A stretch of DNA of 64,000 nucleotides from Alistipes sp. ZOR0009 (GCF_000798815.1 NZ_JTLD01000014.1:62001-126000); one strand, 5' to 3'; positions 34,907 to 43,317 are shown, counted from the stretch's first letter. Notes: generated by a model not told the origin, from the sequence alone. Numbers and translations are program-made.

Positions 34907-35683
34907 ATGCTACAGCCCAGAATAATACCATGTTTACTTGTTCATAACAAGGGACTTGTTAAAACAACCAAATTTAAAGACCCCAAATATGTGGGAGATC
35001 CTATAAATGCGGTAAAAATTTTTAATGAAAAAGAAGTTGATGAATTAATCGTTGTAGATATCGATGCTTCTGTTAAAAATAGTGAGCCTGATTACAACTT
35101 AATTGAAAAACTAGCTATAGAATGTCGTATGCCATTATGCTATGGTGGTGGTATTAAAACAGTCGAGCAGGCTCAGCGTATTTTTAGTCTTGGTGTCGAA
35201 AAAATAGCAATAAGTTCGCTTGCAATCGAAAATCCTTCTATAATAACAGAACTTGCAGAACGTGTTGGTAGTCAAAGTGTCGTAGTTGTTCTTGATGTAA
35301 AGAAAAAAACGTTTAGTTCGAAATACGAGGTTTACATCAATAATGGGAAAAAGTCAACGGGTATAGATCCTATCGTATTTGCTGCTGAATTAGAAAGATT
35401 AGGTGCAGGTGAGATTGTAATTAATTCTATAGATCAAGATGGAGTAATGAAGGGATACGACCTGGATTTAATTGATAAAATACGAGATGTAATTTCAATA
35501 CCCTTAACAGTCCTTGGAGGTGCAGGCTCTATAGAAGATATGGCAGCTGTAATAAAAAAGCATGGGATTATAGGTGTTGCTGCAGGTAGTTTTTTTGTTT
35601 TTAAAGGCAAGTTTAGGGCTGTTTTAATAAATTACCCGCTTCCTATTGTAAAGCACGAAATGATTAAAAACAATATAATTTGA
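34907..35683 (+). CDS. hisF2: HisF-type ammonia-channel subunit for sugar amidination
   Basis: (beta/alpha)8 barrel, 258 residues from ATG 34907 (MLQPRIIPCLLVHNKGLVKT), one base after hisH2; a start at 34892 would overlap it. DELIVVDIDAS, LCYGGGIKT, GAGEIVINSIDQDG and TVLGGAGSIEDM cover the phosphate sites of HisF. HisF proteins normally read CLDVxxGRVVKG at the start; here it is CLLVHNKGLVKT, so the cyclase Asp equivalent is Leu, in keeping with an ammonia-delivery role only, as described for HisF2 proteins. Confidence 0.87.
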   Translation: MLQPRIIPCLLVHNKGLVKTTKFKDPKYVGDPINAVKIFNEKEVDELIVVDIDASVKNSEPDYNLIEKLAIECRMPLCYGGGIKTVEQAQRIFSLGVEKIAISSLAIENPSIITELAERVGSQSVVVVLDVKKKTFSSKYEVYINNGKKSTGIDPIVFAAELERLGAGEIVINSIDQDGVMKGYDLDLIDKIRDVISIPLTVLGGAGSIEDMAAVIKKHGIIGVAAGSFFVFKGKFRAVLINYPLPIVKHEMIKNNII

Positions 35684-35688
35684 TATAA

Positions 35689-36705
35689 ATGTTCAAAAAT
35701 AAAGTTCTACTAATTACTGGTGGGACAGGCTCCTTCGGTAATGCAGTTTTAAAAAGATTTCTAGATACTGATATCAAAGAGATAAGAATCTTTTCGCGCG
35801 ATGAAAAGAAGCAGGACGATATGCGCCATATGCTTCAGAATCCCAAGGTGAAGTTTTATATTGGAGATGTTCGCGATAAGCGTAGCGTTGATGGTGCAAT
35901 GCATGGCGTTGATTATATATTTCATGCTGCAGCTTTAAAGCAAGTTCCTTCTTGCGAATTTTTTCCAATGCAAGCTGTTCGTACAAATGTAATTGGGACC
36001 GAGAATGTACTGGATTCTGCTATTCAGCATGGAGTGAAGAATGTAGTTGTTTTGTCTACTGATAAGGCTGCCTATCCCATTAATGCAATGGGTATTTCTA
36101 AGGCGATGATGGAGAAGGTTGCTATTGCTAAGGCTCGTCAGTTGGGTGAAAATGCAGCGACCACTATTTGTTGCACCCGTTACGGGAATGTAATGGCTAG
36201 CCGAGGTTCTGTTATTCCTTTATGGGTTGATCAGATAAAGAGTGAAGGTGAAATTACGGTAACTGATCCCAATATGACTCGCTTTATGATGACATTGGAC
36301 GATGCGGTTGATTTGGTCCTTTATGCGTTTAAGAATGGGAGTAACGGAGATCTGTTTGTTCAAAAGGCTCCTGCTGCAACTTTGGATGTCTTGGCAGAAT
36401 CATTAAAACAGCTTTATGCAAAAAGTACACCAGTGCGCGTTATTGGAACGCGACATGGCGAAAAATTGTATGAAACTTTGGTAACTCGAGAAGAGATGGC
36501 AAAGTCGGAGGATATGGGAAACTACTTTAGGATTCCAAGCGATAATCGCGATCTCAACTACGACAAGTACTTTAGTGAAGGCGAAGAGGATGTTTCGAAA
36601 ATTGACGATTATCACTCGCATAATACTACTCGTTTGGATGTGGATGGTATGAAGCAGCTGCTGCTGAAGTTGGAGTTTATATGTGAAGACCTTGGAATAA
36701 ATTAA
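35689..36705 (+). CDS. fnlA: UDP-GlcNAc 4,6-dehydratase/5-epimerase (FnlA/CapE)
   Basis: First enzyme of UDP-N-acetyl-L-fucosamine synthesis, 338 residues. NAD loop ITGGTGSFGNAVL, FSRDEKKQDDMRH (NADP-site segment), HAAALKQVPSCEF, STDKAAYPINAMG in place of the usual serine site, and RYGNVMASRGSV define the CapE/FnlA subgroup. FnlB and FnlC follow at 37258 and 38933, separated by two repeat insertions and a cupin gene. Confidence 0.93.
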   Translation: MFKNKVLLITGGTGSFGNAVLKRFLDTDIKEIRIFSRDEKKQDDMRHMLQNPKVKFYIGDVRDKRSVDGAMHGVDYIFHAAALKQVPSCEFFPMQAVRTNVIGTENVLDSAIQHGVKNVVVLSTDKAAYPINAMGISKAMMEKVAIAKARQLGENAATTICCTRYGNVMASRGSVIPLWVDQIKSEGEITVTDPNMTRFMMTLDDAVDLVLYAFKNGSNGDLFVQKAPAATLDVLAESLKQLYAKSTPVRVIGTRHGEKLYETLVTREEMAKSEDMGNYFRIPSDNRDLNYDKYFSEGEEDVSKIDDYHSHNTTRLDVDGMKQLLLKLEFICEDLGIN

Positions 36706-36709
36706 AGTG

Positions 36710-36806
36710 ATATCACAGAGTTACACGGAGGTTGCACAGAGTTGCACTGTGAAGTATTTAATGATACTGTGAGACTCTGTGAGAACACTGAGAAACTCTG
36801 TGAAAT
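36710..36806. repeat. Long hairpin of CACAGAG-type repeats, no gene inside
   Basis: Left arm 36710-36757 (ATATCACAGAGTTACACGG...GAAGTAT) and right arm 36764-36806 (ATACTGTGAGACTCTGTG...GTGAAAT) are imperfect inverted copies over more than 40 bases with a six-base loop. The arms are built from the motif CACAGAGTT/AACTCTGTG repeated at about 15-20 base spacing. It fills the gap between fnlA and the cupin gene, ending six bases before that ATG. Confidence 0.85.
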
Positions 36807-36812
36807 AAGAAA

Positions 36813-37247
36813 ATGGAAGAGATTAAAGTAGTAGAAGGAGGTATTTCGGTAGATGAGCGTGGTGCAATAGCGCATGTCAACAATTTTGATATGAGCGACG
36901 TTGAGCGTTTTTACGTTATCCATCAGAGCGATACCTCCGTAATACGTGCTTGGCATGGCCACCAATTCGAGAAAAAGTATTTCTATGCCTTAAAAGGTTC
37001 TTTTACAATGGCCTTTGTACGACTAGATAACTGGGAAAATCCTTCTCTAGATTTGAAACCAGAGGTGTATACATTATCAGGTAGCAAAAGCCAAGTTTTG
37101 TGTATCCCCGAAGGCTATGCCAATGGGTTAAAAGCCAACGAACCAGATAGTATTCTGATAGTGTATTCCAATAAGATTTTATCAGAAGCGGTTAACGATA
37201 GTTGGAGGTACAATAAGGATATGTGGCTAGATTGGAGTAAATATTAA
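36813..37247 (+). CDS. RmlC-like cupin protein of the UDP-L-FucNAc gene group
   Basis: 144-residue cupin related to dTDP-4-keto-6-deoxyhexose 3,5-epimerases and ketoisomerases. Sequence blocks: SVDERGAIAHVNNF, VIRAWHGHQFEKKYFYALKGSF (metal-type cupin His region) and VLCIPEGYANGLKA. Genes of this kind often sit between the FnlA and FnlB genes in Bacteroidota, so it may catalyse or assist an epimerisation step; the reaction is not established. It is flanked upstream by a repeat hairpin and is 10 bases before fnlB. Confidence 0.75.
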   Translation: MEEIKVVEGGISVDERGAIAHVNNFDMSDVERFYVIHQSDTSVIRAWHGHQFEKKYFYALKGSFTMAFVRLDNWENPSLDLKPEVYTLSGSKSQVLCIPEGYANGLKANEPDSILIVYSNKILSEAVNDSWRYNKDMWLDWSKY

Positions 37248-37257
37248 TAAATTAAAG

Positions 37258-38382
37258 ATGAGAGTAGGAATAACCGGTCAGGCAGGGTTTGTTGGGACAC
37301 ACCTTTACAACAGCCTTGGACTACAAAGTAGTATAGAAAGAATCCCTTTCGAAGATAGTTACTTTACAAACCGTACAAAACTTAGAGATTTTGTAAGAAG
37401 TTGCGATGTAATAGTACATCTGGCAGCAATGAATCGTCACGACGACCCTCAGGTGATATACGATACCAATATTCAGTTGGTAAAGGAGCTAATTGCAGCA
37501 ATGGAGATTGAAGCGGTTACTCCTCATGTTATATTTTCATCTTCGACCCAAGAGGAGCGAGATAACCTTTATGGCAAATCAAAAAGGGAAGGGCGTGAGC
37601 TATTAGAGCAGTGGGCTACCCGTAATAAAGCATCATTTTCAGGACTTGTTGTCCCTAATGTGTATGGACCATTTGGAAAACCATACTACAATTCGTTTAT
37701 TGCGACCTTTTGTCATCAGTTAACTCATGATGAGCAGCCTCGTATTGACGTGGATGGTAGCGTGAAACTGATTTATGTTGGTTCGCTTTGTGAATTTATT
37801 ATTAAAATTTTCACAGACTTACAAGGAGGTAAATGCAGGGTTACGCGGGATGAGGTGCCGTATGATTTTGAGATGAAGGTGAGTGAGATATTGGCGAAAC
37901 TGGAAGTGTATAAGGCTCAATACCTTTTAGATGGAATAATTCCTGTTTTAGATAATATCAATGATGTAAATCTTTTCAACACCTTTCGTTGCTACATCGA
38001 TAATGAGACGCATTTTCCTGTAAAGTTGGTACAACATGCCGATGCTAGGGGAGTATTTGTGGAAACCGTAAAATTAGGAGTAGGCGGGCAAGTTTCTTTT
38101 TCTACTACAGTTCCAGGAATAACCAGAGGGAACCATTACCATACTCGCAAGATTGAACGCTTTACTGTTATAAAGGGAAAAGCGCGTATTCAGCTGCGTA
38201 AAATAGGGACTGACGAAGTATTGAACTTTGACCTCGATGGAAAGGAGCCGTCATATGTCGATATGCCAATTTGGTATACTCATAACATTACCAACATTGG
38301 AGATGAGGAGCTGTATACCCAATTTTGGATAAACGAGTGGTACAACCCGGAGGATGGGGACACCTACTTCGAAGTTGTGTAG
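37258..38382 (+). CDS. fnlB: UDP-4-keto-sugar reductase/epimerase FnlB/CapF (SDR + cupin)
   Basis: Bifunctional 374-residue enzyme of the UDP-L-FucNAc route. The N-terminal reductase SDR has GITGQAGFVGTHLYN, VIVHLAAMNRHDDP, the Ser of IFSSSTQEE, and YGKSKREGRELL (YxxxK). The C-terminal cupin (about 250-374) has GVFVETVK, GITRGNHYHTRKIERF with the metal-binding His residues, and DMPIWYTHNITN. The fusion is the hallmark of CapF, where the cupin acts as the C3 epimerase. A repeat hairpin and a GxxExxY gene separate it from fnlC. Confidence 0.93.
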   Translation: MRVGITGQAGFVGTHLYNSLGLQSSIERIPFEDSYFTNRTKLRDFVRSCDVIVHLAAMNRHDDPQVIYDTNIQLVKELIAAMEIEAVTPHVIFSSSTQEERDNLYGKSKREGRELLEQWATRNKASFSGLVVPNVYGPFGKPYYNSFIATFCHQLTHDEQPRIDVDGSVKLIYVGSLCEFIIKIFTDLQGGKCRVTRDEVPYDFEMKVSEILAKLEVYKAQYLLDGIIPVLDNINDVNLFNTFRCYIDNETHFPVKLVQHADARGVFVETVKLGVGGQVSFSTTVPGITRGNHYHTRKIERFTVIKGKARIQLRKIGTDEVLNFDLDGKEPSYVDMPIWYTHNITNIGDEELYTQFWINEWYNPEDGDTYFEVV

Positions 38383-38390
38383 CATTCTTA

Positions 38391-38501
38391 GTTGCACAGG
38401 GTCACACGGTGTTAAGCACAGAGTTTCACGGTGTTTTATTATTTCTAAAAATTAGACTCTGTGAGACACTGTGAAATTACACTGAGGAACTCTGTGAAAC
38501 T
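38391..38501. repeat. Hairpin of CACAGAG-type repeats upstream of the first GxxExxY gene
   Basis: Left arm 38391-38436 (TTGCACAGGGTCACACGGTG...GTTTCACGGTG) and right arm 38450-38501 (TTAGACTCTGTGAGACACTGTG...AACTCTGTGAAAC) are imperfect inverted copies; the unit is CACAGAGTT/AACTCTGTG, the same family as the hairpin at 36710-36806. Confidence 0.85.
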
Positions 38502-38509
38502 TATGAAAT

Positions 38510-38881
38510 ATGCATATAAACGACATAACTCACGAGATTTTAGACTCTGCTTATAAAGTACATACTGCACTTGGTCCTGGGCTTCTGGAATCTGCCTATC
38601 AAGCATGTTTGAGCTATGAGTTAAAGAAAAAGGGTTTCAAAGTTGAGTCAGAAAAGCCTCTTCCATTGGTTTATGAAGAGGTAAAGTTAGATTGTGGCTA
38701 TCGAATTGATTTGCTTGTAGACAATAGAGTTATAATCGAACTGAAAACAGTAGACCAATTTACAGAAGTTCACCAAGCACAAATTCTCACCTATATGAAG
38801 CTATCAAAAATCAAGTATGGATTGCTGATTAACTTCAATGTCAAAAGCCTGAAAGAAGGCATTAAACGATTTATCTTATAA
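38510..38881 (+). CDS. GxxExxY protein (PD-(D/E)XK nuclease-like), copy 1
   Basis: 123 residues. The motif GPGLLESAY gives the family its name. YRIDLLVDNRVIIELKTV supplies the Asp and the ELK of a PD-(D/E)XK core, with HQAQILTYMKL and YGLLINFNV completing the fold. Nuclease activity has not been established for the family. It is unrelated to sugar synthesis, interrupts the fnlB-fnlC pair, and is bordered by CACAGAG repeats on both sides (38391-38501 and 38885-38927), as if it came in as a unit. Confidence 0.88.
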   Translation: MHINDITHEILDSAYKVHTALGPGLLESAYQACLSYELKKKGFKVESEKPLPLVYEEVKLDCGYRIDLLVDNRVIIELKTVDQFTEVHQAQILTYMKLSKIKYGLLINFNVKSLKEGIKRFIL

Positions 38882-38884
38882 AAC

Positions 38885-38927
38885 ATTGTGTTACTCTGTG
38901 TTTGCCACCGTGTAACTCTGTGAAACA
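38885..38927. repeat. CACAGAG-type repeat arm downstream of the first GxxExxY gene
   Basis: TTGTGTTACTCTGTG...CCGTGTAACTCTGTGAAACA carries two copies of the inverted unit (AACTCTGTG / TACTCTGTG). It ends five bases before the fnlC ATG. Confidence 0.8.
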
Positions 38928-38932
38928 ATATT

Positions 38933-40063
38933 ATGAAGAAATTAAAGGTTCTTACCGTTGTGGGCACACGCCCTGAAATAATTCGCTTATCGTGCGTTTT
39001 ACAAAAATTAGATCAATCCGAAGCAATCGAGCATATTTTAGTCCATACAGGTCAGAATTATGACTATGAGTTGAACGAAGTATTTTTTGAAGATTTAGGT
39101 CTCCGTAAGCCCGATCACTTCTTAAATGCTGCAGGAAAGAATGCGACAGAGACTGCTGGTCAAATTTTAATTAATATAGATCCCGTATTAGAACAGGAAA
39201 ATCCAGACGCTTTTTTGGTGTTGGGCGATACTAATTCTTGTCTTTGTGCAATAGCGGCTAAAAAGCGCCATATTCCGATTTTTCATATGGAAGCAGGTAA
39301 TCGCTGTTTCGATCAGCGCGTTCCTGAAGAAACCAATAGAAAGATTGTTGATCATATTTCTGACATCAATCTTACTTATAGTGATATTGCTCGTGAGTAT
39401 CTTTTAGCAGAAGGCTTACGTCCTGATCGAGTAATCAAGACGGGAAGTCCAATGTTTGAGGTTCTAATGAATTACATGCCCAAAATAGAGAAATCGACTA
39501 TTTTAGATAGCTTGAACCTTACAAAGGGTGAGTACTTTGTTGTATCAGCCCATAGGGAGGAGAACATAGCATCCGAAAAGAATTTCTTTAATCTCGTTGA
39601 AGTGCTAAATACTGTTGCGGCAAAATATGGCTTCCCAATTATAGTTTCTACTCATCCGCGTACGCGCAAGATGATTGAGAAGCATGGCATTCAGTTTCAC
39701 GAAAATGTTCGTTTGATGAAGCCTATGGGGTTAAGTGACTACATTTGCCTACAAATAAACTCAACTGCAGTTCTTTCCGATAGCGGCACAATTTCAGAAG
39801 AATCATCCATTCTAAATTTCAGAGCACTCAATATTCGCGAGGCGCACGAGCGTCCCGAGGCAATGGAAGAGGCATCGGTTATGATGGTTGGGTTAAATCC
39901 TGAGCGAGTATTGCAGGGATTGGAGCAGCTGAAAAATCAAAATCTCGAAGTAAGAAATTTTAGACCTGTAGCCGACTATTCTATGCCGAATGTGTCGGAT
40001 AAAGTAGTGAGAATTATATTGTCATATACCGACTATATCAAAAGGGTTGTTTGGAGCGAGTAA
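38933..40063 (+). CDS. fnlC: UDP-N-acetyl-sugar 2-epimerase FnlC/CapG
   Basis: Non-hydrolysing 2-epimerase of the WecB fold, 376 residues, last step to UDP-L-FucNAc. VVGTRPEIIRLSCVL, HTGQNYDYELNEVFFEDLG, KPDHFLNAAGKNATET, MEAGNRCFDQRVPEETN, SAHREENI and SDSGTISEESS are seen; the AGKNATET and AGNRCFD forms are those of FnlC rather than WecB or WbpI. Its stop overlaps the next start (TAATG). Confidence 0.93.
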   Translation: MKKLKVLTVVGTRPEIIRLSCVLQKLDQSEAIEHILVHTGQNYDYELNEVFFEDLGLRKPDHFLNAAGKNATETAGQILINIDPVLEQENPDAFLVLGDTNSCLCAIAAKKRHIPIFHMEAGNRCFDQRVPEETNRKIVDHISDINLTYSDIAREYLLAEGLRPDRVIKTGSPMFEVLMNYMPKIEKSTILDSLNLTKGEYFVVSAHREENIASEKNFFNLVEVLNTVAAKYGFPIIVSTHPRTRKMIEKHGIQFHENVRLMKPMGLSDYICLQINSTAVLSDSGTISEESSILNFRALNIREAHERPEAMEEASVMMVGLNPERVLQGLEQLKNQNLEVRNFRPVADYSMPNVSDKVVRIILSYTDYIKRVVWSE

Positions 40064-41277
40064 TGGGTAAGAAGAAAAATATTCTTATTGTAACGCCTCA
40101 CTTTTATCCCGAGGACTTTAAAGTTAACGATATTGCTTTTGATCTGCAAAAAAGAGGTTTTGGGGTATCTGTTGTAACATGTATCCCGAACTATCCTCAA
40201 GGAAAATTCTTTAGCGGATATTCTCTTTTTAAGAAAAGGCGAGAAGCTATTAATGGGGTTAGCGTATACCGAGTGGCTGTTATTCCGAGAGGGAATGGCT
40301 CAGGCGTGATGCTAGGTTTGAACTACCTTTCGTATCTAATTACTGCGACCCTAACTTGCTTGTTTTTGGGATTACGACATCGATATTCTCATGTGTTTGT
40401 GCATGAAACATCTCCGGTAACAGTCGGTTTACCTGCAATCCTCGTAAAAAAAATACAGCGAATACCCCTGTTTTTTTGGGTGCTAGATTTATGGCCAGAA
40501 AGTATAGTTGCTGCAAGTGGACTTAAAAACAAATTTATCCTTAATAAAATAGATAGGCTAGTAAAGTTCATATATCGTAGTTCCAACTTAATTCTTATTA
40601 GTTCGAAAGGATTTCAGAAGTCAATATTGGAGAAGGGGGATTTTAGAGATAAAATTGTCTATTTCCCTAATTGGGCCGAAGATATTTTTGTTAAGCCAAT
40701 AGGTAATGTAGAACTTCCCAGTTTCCCCAAGGGGTTTAATGTAATGTTTGCAGGCAATATTGGCGAAGCTCAAAACTTTGAAGTTGTAATGCAGGCAGCA
40801 TTACTTACAAAAAGACATAAAGATATTCACTACTGTATTGTTGGGGATGGACGGAAAAGATCATGGGTGGAAGAGTTTGTGAAAAGAAATGAGCTGGAAG
40901 ATACTGTTCATTTGTATGGTCGTTATCCCATTAGCCACATGCCTGCTTTCTTTGATAAGGCAGATGTTATGCTTCTTCCATTAAAAGATGAACCCATTTT
41001 TGCATTAACTGTTCCAGCTAAGCTGCAGGCATATATGGCTTCTAGTAAGGCCGTTGTCGGCTTGATTGCAGGAGAAGGTGCAAACATTATATCGGAGGCT
41101 AAATGTGGATTTTGTGTGGAGCCTTCTAATTTCGAAAAACTCGCAGAGGTAATATTACAAGCTTCTATCTTAAGTAAAGATGAATTGAAGACGATGGGAA
41201 ATAATGGTCGTATTTACTATGATAGTACTTTTATGAAGGATTCTTTATTAAGTAAACTAGAACAGCTGTTTTTATAG
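40063..41277 (+). CDS. wbuB: WbuB-type glycosyltransferase (GT4), likely L-FucNAc transferase
   Basis: 404 residues from ATG 40063, coupled to the fnlC stop (TAATG); a TTG at 40051 is also in frame. The N terminus HFYPEDFKVNDIAFDL and CIPNYPQGKFFSGYS match the WbuB group. HVFVHETSPVTVG, VLDLWPESI and the donor-binding AYMASSKAVVGL follow. In E. coli O26-type clusters wbuB lies after fnlC and transfers L-FucNAc, and the same order here supports that. Followed by a strong terminator that ends the locus. Confidence 0.87.
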   Translation: MGKKKNILIVTPHFYPEDFKVNDIAFDLQKRGFGVSVVTCIPNYPQGKFFSGYSLFKKRREAINGVSVYRVAVIPRGNGSGVMLGLNYLSYLITATLTCLFLGLRHRYSHVFVHETSPVTVGLPAILVKKIQRIPLFFWVLDLWPESIVAASGLKNKFILNKIDRLVKFIYRSSNLILISSKGFQKSILEKGDFRDKIVYFPNWAEDIFVKPIGNVELPSFPKGFNVMFAGNIGEAQNFEVVMQAALLTKRHKDIHYCIVGDGRKRSWVEEFVKRNELEDTVHLYGRYPISHMPAFFDKADVMLLPLKDEPIFALTVPAKLQAYMASSKAVVGLIAGEGANIISEAKCGFCVEPSNFEKLAEVILQASILSKDELKTMGNNGRIYYDSTFMKDSLLSKLEQLFL

Positions 41278-41302
41278 CAAGTTTTTACGATATATATCCC
41301 AT

Positions 41303-41336
41303 CCGAGCCGCACTAACCTGCGGCTCGGCTTGTTTT
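41303..41336 (+). terminator. Terminator of the polysaccharide locus
   Basis: CCGAGCCGCA pairs perfectly with TGCGGCTCGG (loop CTAACC), followed by CTTGTTTT. Confidence 0.9.
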
Positions 41337-42176
41337 ATACCCTTTTATGTGTCGTTATTTTATTATTTCCTGTTTAGGTCTCATAAAAAGTTTACCAAAC
41401 GAAATTGGCGGAGGGAAAATCCTACTGCATGGATATAACTTATAACCGAATGCTACCAATGTTTTTTTTGTGGGAACAAGATGGTGTCAAATCTGCTCAA
41501 GCTAAACTTTGGCGGAGTAAAATGGTGAAAGTTGCGCATAAAATTCAATCAAACTTCCAAAAGATGACGCCAAAAAACTTTTTGAGGCCGCAAAAAACTG
41601 CAAGATTGTAACGTTTTGTAAAAGATGTAGCCGAAATCATTTTAGATGTTGTTTTACATGCAAAAGATGGAGAAATAAAACGTAAAGTATCGTTGACGAA
41701 CAAAATGTGCTGCAATTTGTCCGCCAAATCGAATTTAAAAAGCAAAATATGTTCGAATAGAAAGGTTTAGTAAGAATAAGCAAAGCGATGCGCTAATCAA
41801 ATCTATTTAAATTGTGTTTGTTTTTTTATTTGTTGATATTTAGCGTATTGTGCTTTTATTGCCTTTCTAAAAGCCGCTTTTCTCTGACATTTACCGCCAC
41901 CTGCTTTTGCAAATTACCCTATTTTACCCGCCTAACGTTTCTTTATAATCTCCTTTACCCGATGAAAAATAGTATCTGTTAACAAAGTAGGCGGATACTG
42001 CTAAATAGTGCCAATTTTAATCGGTAGTCGCAAAAAGAGCCCACCAAAATGAACCGAAAAATGGCATATCCAGTTTTATAGTTACGGTTGATCCCAATTC
42101 AATGCAGCATGGATGCATTAGTCGGCCAACCACTATTTTGATGAGGTTCGTAATAATTAAAATTTTTTCAAGCCTT
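41337..42176. other. Gene-free stretch, possible decayed DNA
   Basis: About 840 bases with only short frames (for example plus 41405-41611 and minus 41545-41745) that match nothing I recognise. Around 41990-42110 the minus strand reads like the ends of IS21-type elements of Bacteroidota (CATTTTTCGGTTCATTTTGG...), but no transposase frame is present. I treat it as unassigned. Confidence 0.4.
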
Positions 42177-43133
42177 ATGAATACTAAAGAAAAAAAAATT
42201 GAAAGCTTTAAAAAGCCAGTAAAGGTATTGGAAGCCAACTCGGAATTGGCAAATAGGCCAGAGGTTAAGGCTCAGGTTGCAAAAGTTAAGGTGGTTGTCT
42301 CCAAAATCGACGAAATTTGTGGCACCCCCGAGGAATCTTCAAAAAGTATTGCCAGCAAAAAAAAGCGCATTCGTGAGGCTATTTTACCTCTTTTAAGCCA
42401 TGGTATTGCAAAAATTAATGGTCATAAGCTATCCATTGGTGCTGCCATTCCAGCACGATTTATTAAGCAAACGGTTAATTCTCTTAGTGTTTTATCTGAA
42501 CGCGATTTTATTAACCTTATTCGCGAAGTTAAGGGCTATATAACGACTAATAAAACTGCTTTGGTGGCAATGAGCTACGAGGAGGAGGAGATGGCCATGT
42601 TACTTACGCTTATTGATTCATTTCTAGATAATCACGATCGGAAGGAGGTTTCCAAGACATCGGAGCTTGCTCGCGAGGCAATGCTTAGAGCTGAAATAGG
42701 TAAGGCAGATCTCGCCATCAAAAACTTGGACATCTTGATGGAGTGCTATAGCCACGAATACCCTGAAACCTACAACTTATATAAGCTAAATAGACAGATA
42801 AAGTATTCTTCAGGTCAGCCTGTTAGCGTACTTGGGGTTGTAACCGATGCTTTAACAGGTATACCTGCTCAAAGTGCCACCGTTAAGTTTTATCATCTTA
42901 ATACCGACGATACCATACGGGCATTTAAGGAAGATCAGGGGATGGTAGATGCAATGACTCCCGTATTGGTTCGAAAAACAACTTTGAATGGGCGTTATAA
43001 TGTACGGAATTTGGAACCAGGCCGCTATGTGGTGGTTATATCTAAGGCTGGATACGAAACTCAACGAGTTATCATATTTGTAAACTCGAAGGAGACAACA
43101 CGGTTGACTATTCAGCTGATTAAGGAGGAGTAG
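42177..43133 (+). CDS. Unknown protein with C-terminal carboxypeptidase-regulatory-like domain
   Basis: 318 residues from ATG 42177 (MNTKEKKIESFKKPVKVLE); an upstream in-frame ATG at 42102 gives an unlikely N terminus. Residues 1-210 are charged and helical, without signal peptide, and I do not recognise the family. Residues about 225-318 form a CarboxypepD_reg-like beta-sandwich: VSVLGVVTDALTGIPAQSATV, TLNGRYNVRNLEPGRYVVVISK and VNSKETTRLTIQL. Such domains are normally extracytoplasmic, so the lack of a signal is odd. Lone gene between the polysaccharide terminator and gmd, with its own terminator. Confidence 0.7.
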   Translation: MNTKEKKIESFKKPVKVLEANSELANRPEVKAQVAKVKVVVSKIDEICGTPEESSKSIASKKKRIREAILPLLSHGIAKINGHKLSIGAAIPARFIKQTVNSLSVLSERDFINLIREVKGYITTNKTALVAMSYEEEEMAMLLTLIDSFLDNHDRKEVSKTSELAREAMLRAEIGKADLAIKNLDILMECYSHEYPETYNLYKLNRQIKYSSGQPVSVLGVVTDALTGIPAQSATVKFYHLNTDDTIRAFKEDQGMVDAMTPVLVRKTTLNGRYNVRNLEPGRYVVVISKAGYETQRVIIFVNSKETTRLTIQLIKEE

Positions 43134-43148
43134 ATGTTGTTCGATATA

Positions 43149-43183
43149 AGTAAGGAGGCCTAAAAAGCCTCCTTACTTTTTTT
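43149..43183 (+). terminator. Terminator after the unknown CarboxypepD-like gene
   Basis: AGTAAGGAGGC pairs with GCCTCCTTACT (loop CTAAAAA), followed by TTTTTT. Confidence 0.9.
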
Positions 43184-43317
43184 GCAGATGTATTAGCCAC
43201 CTTTTTTTCTAATGCTATAATAAGCACAAATAGAGATGGTGTAAGTCATAAAAAGTGCGGTTGATACATTTAATACATTATCTATTCAAAAAAATAAGAG
43301 ATTCTGAGCGTAAAGCT

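Noticed and set aside
34291-35683. HisH and HisF considered as histidine biosynthesis genes
   Set aside because: No other his biosynthetic gene is near, they overlap the sugar amidotransferase gene, and HisF has Leu at the cyclase Asp position.
38933-40063. Considered as WbpI, the missing 2-epimerase of the wbp pathway
   Set aside because: The sequence blocks AGKNATET and MEAGNRCFD are those of FnlC, and it follows fnlA and fnlB.
41405-41611. 68-residue plus-strand frame
   Set aside because: No recognisable motif, overlaps an opposite frame of similar size, composition is not coding-like.
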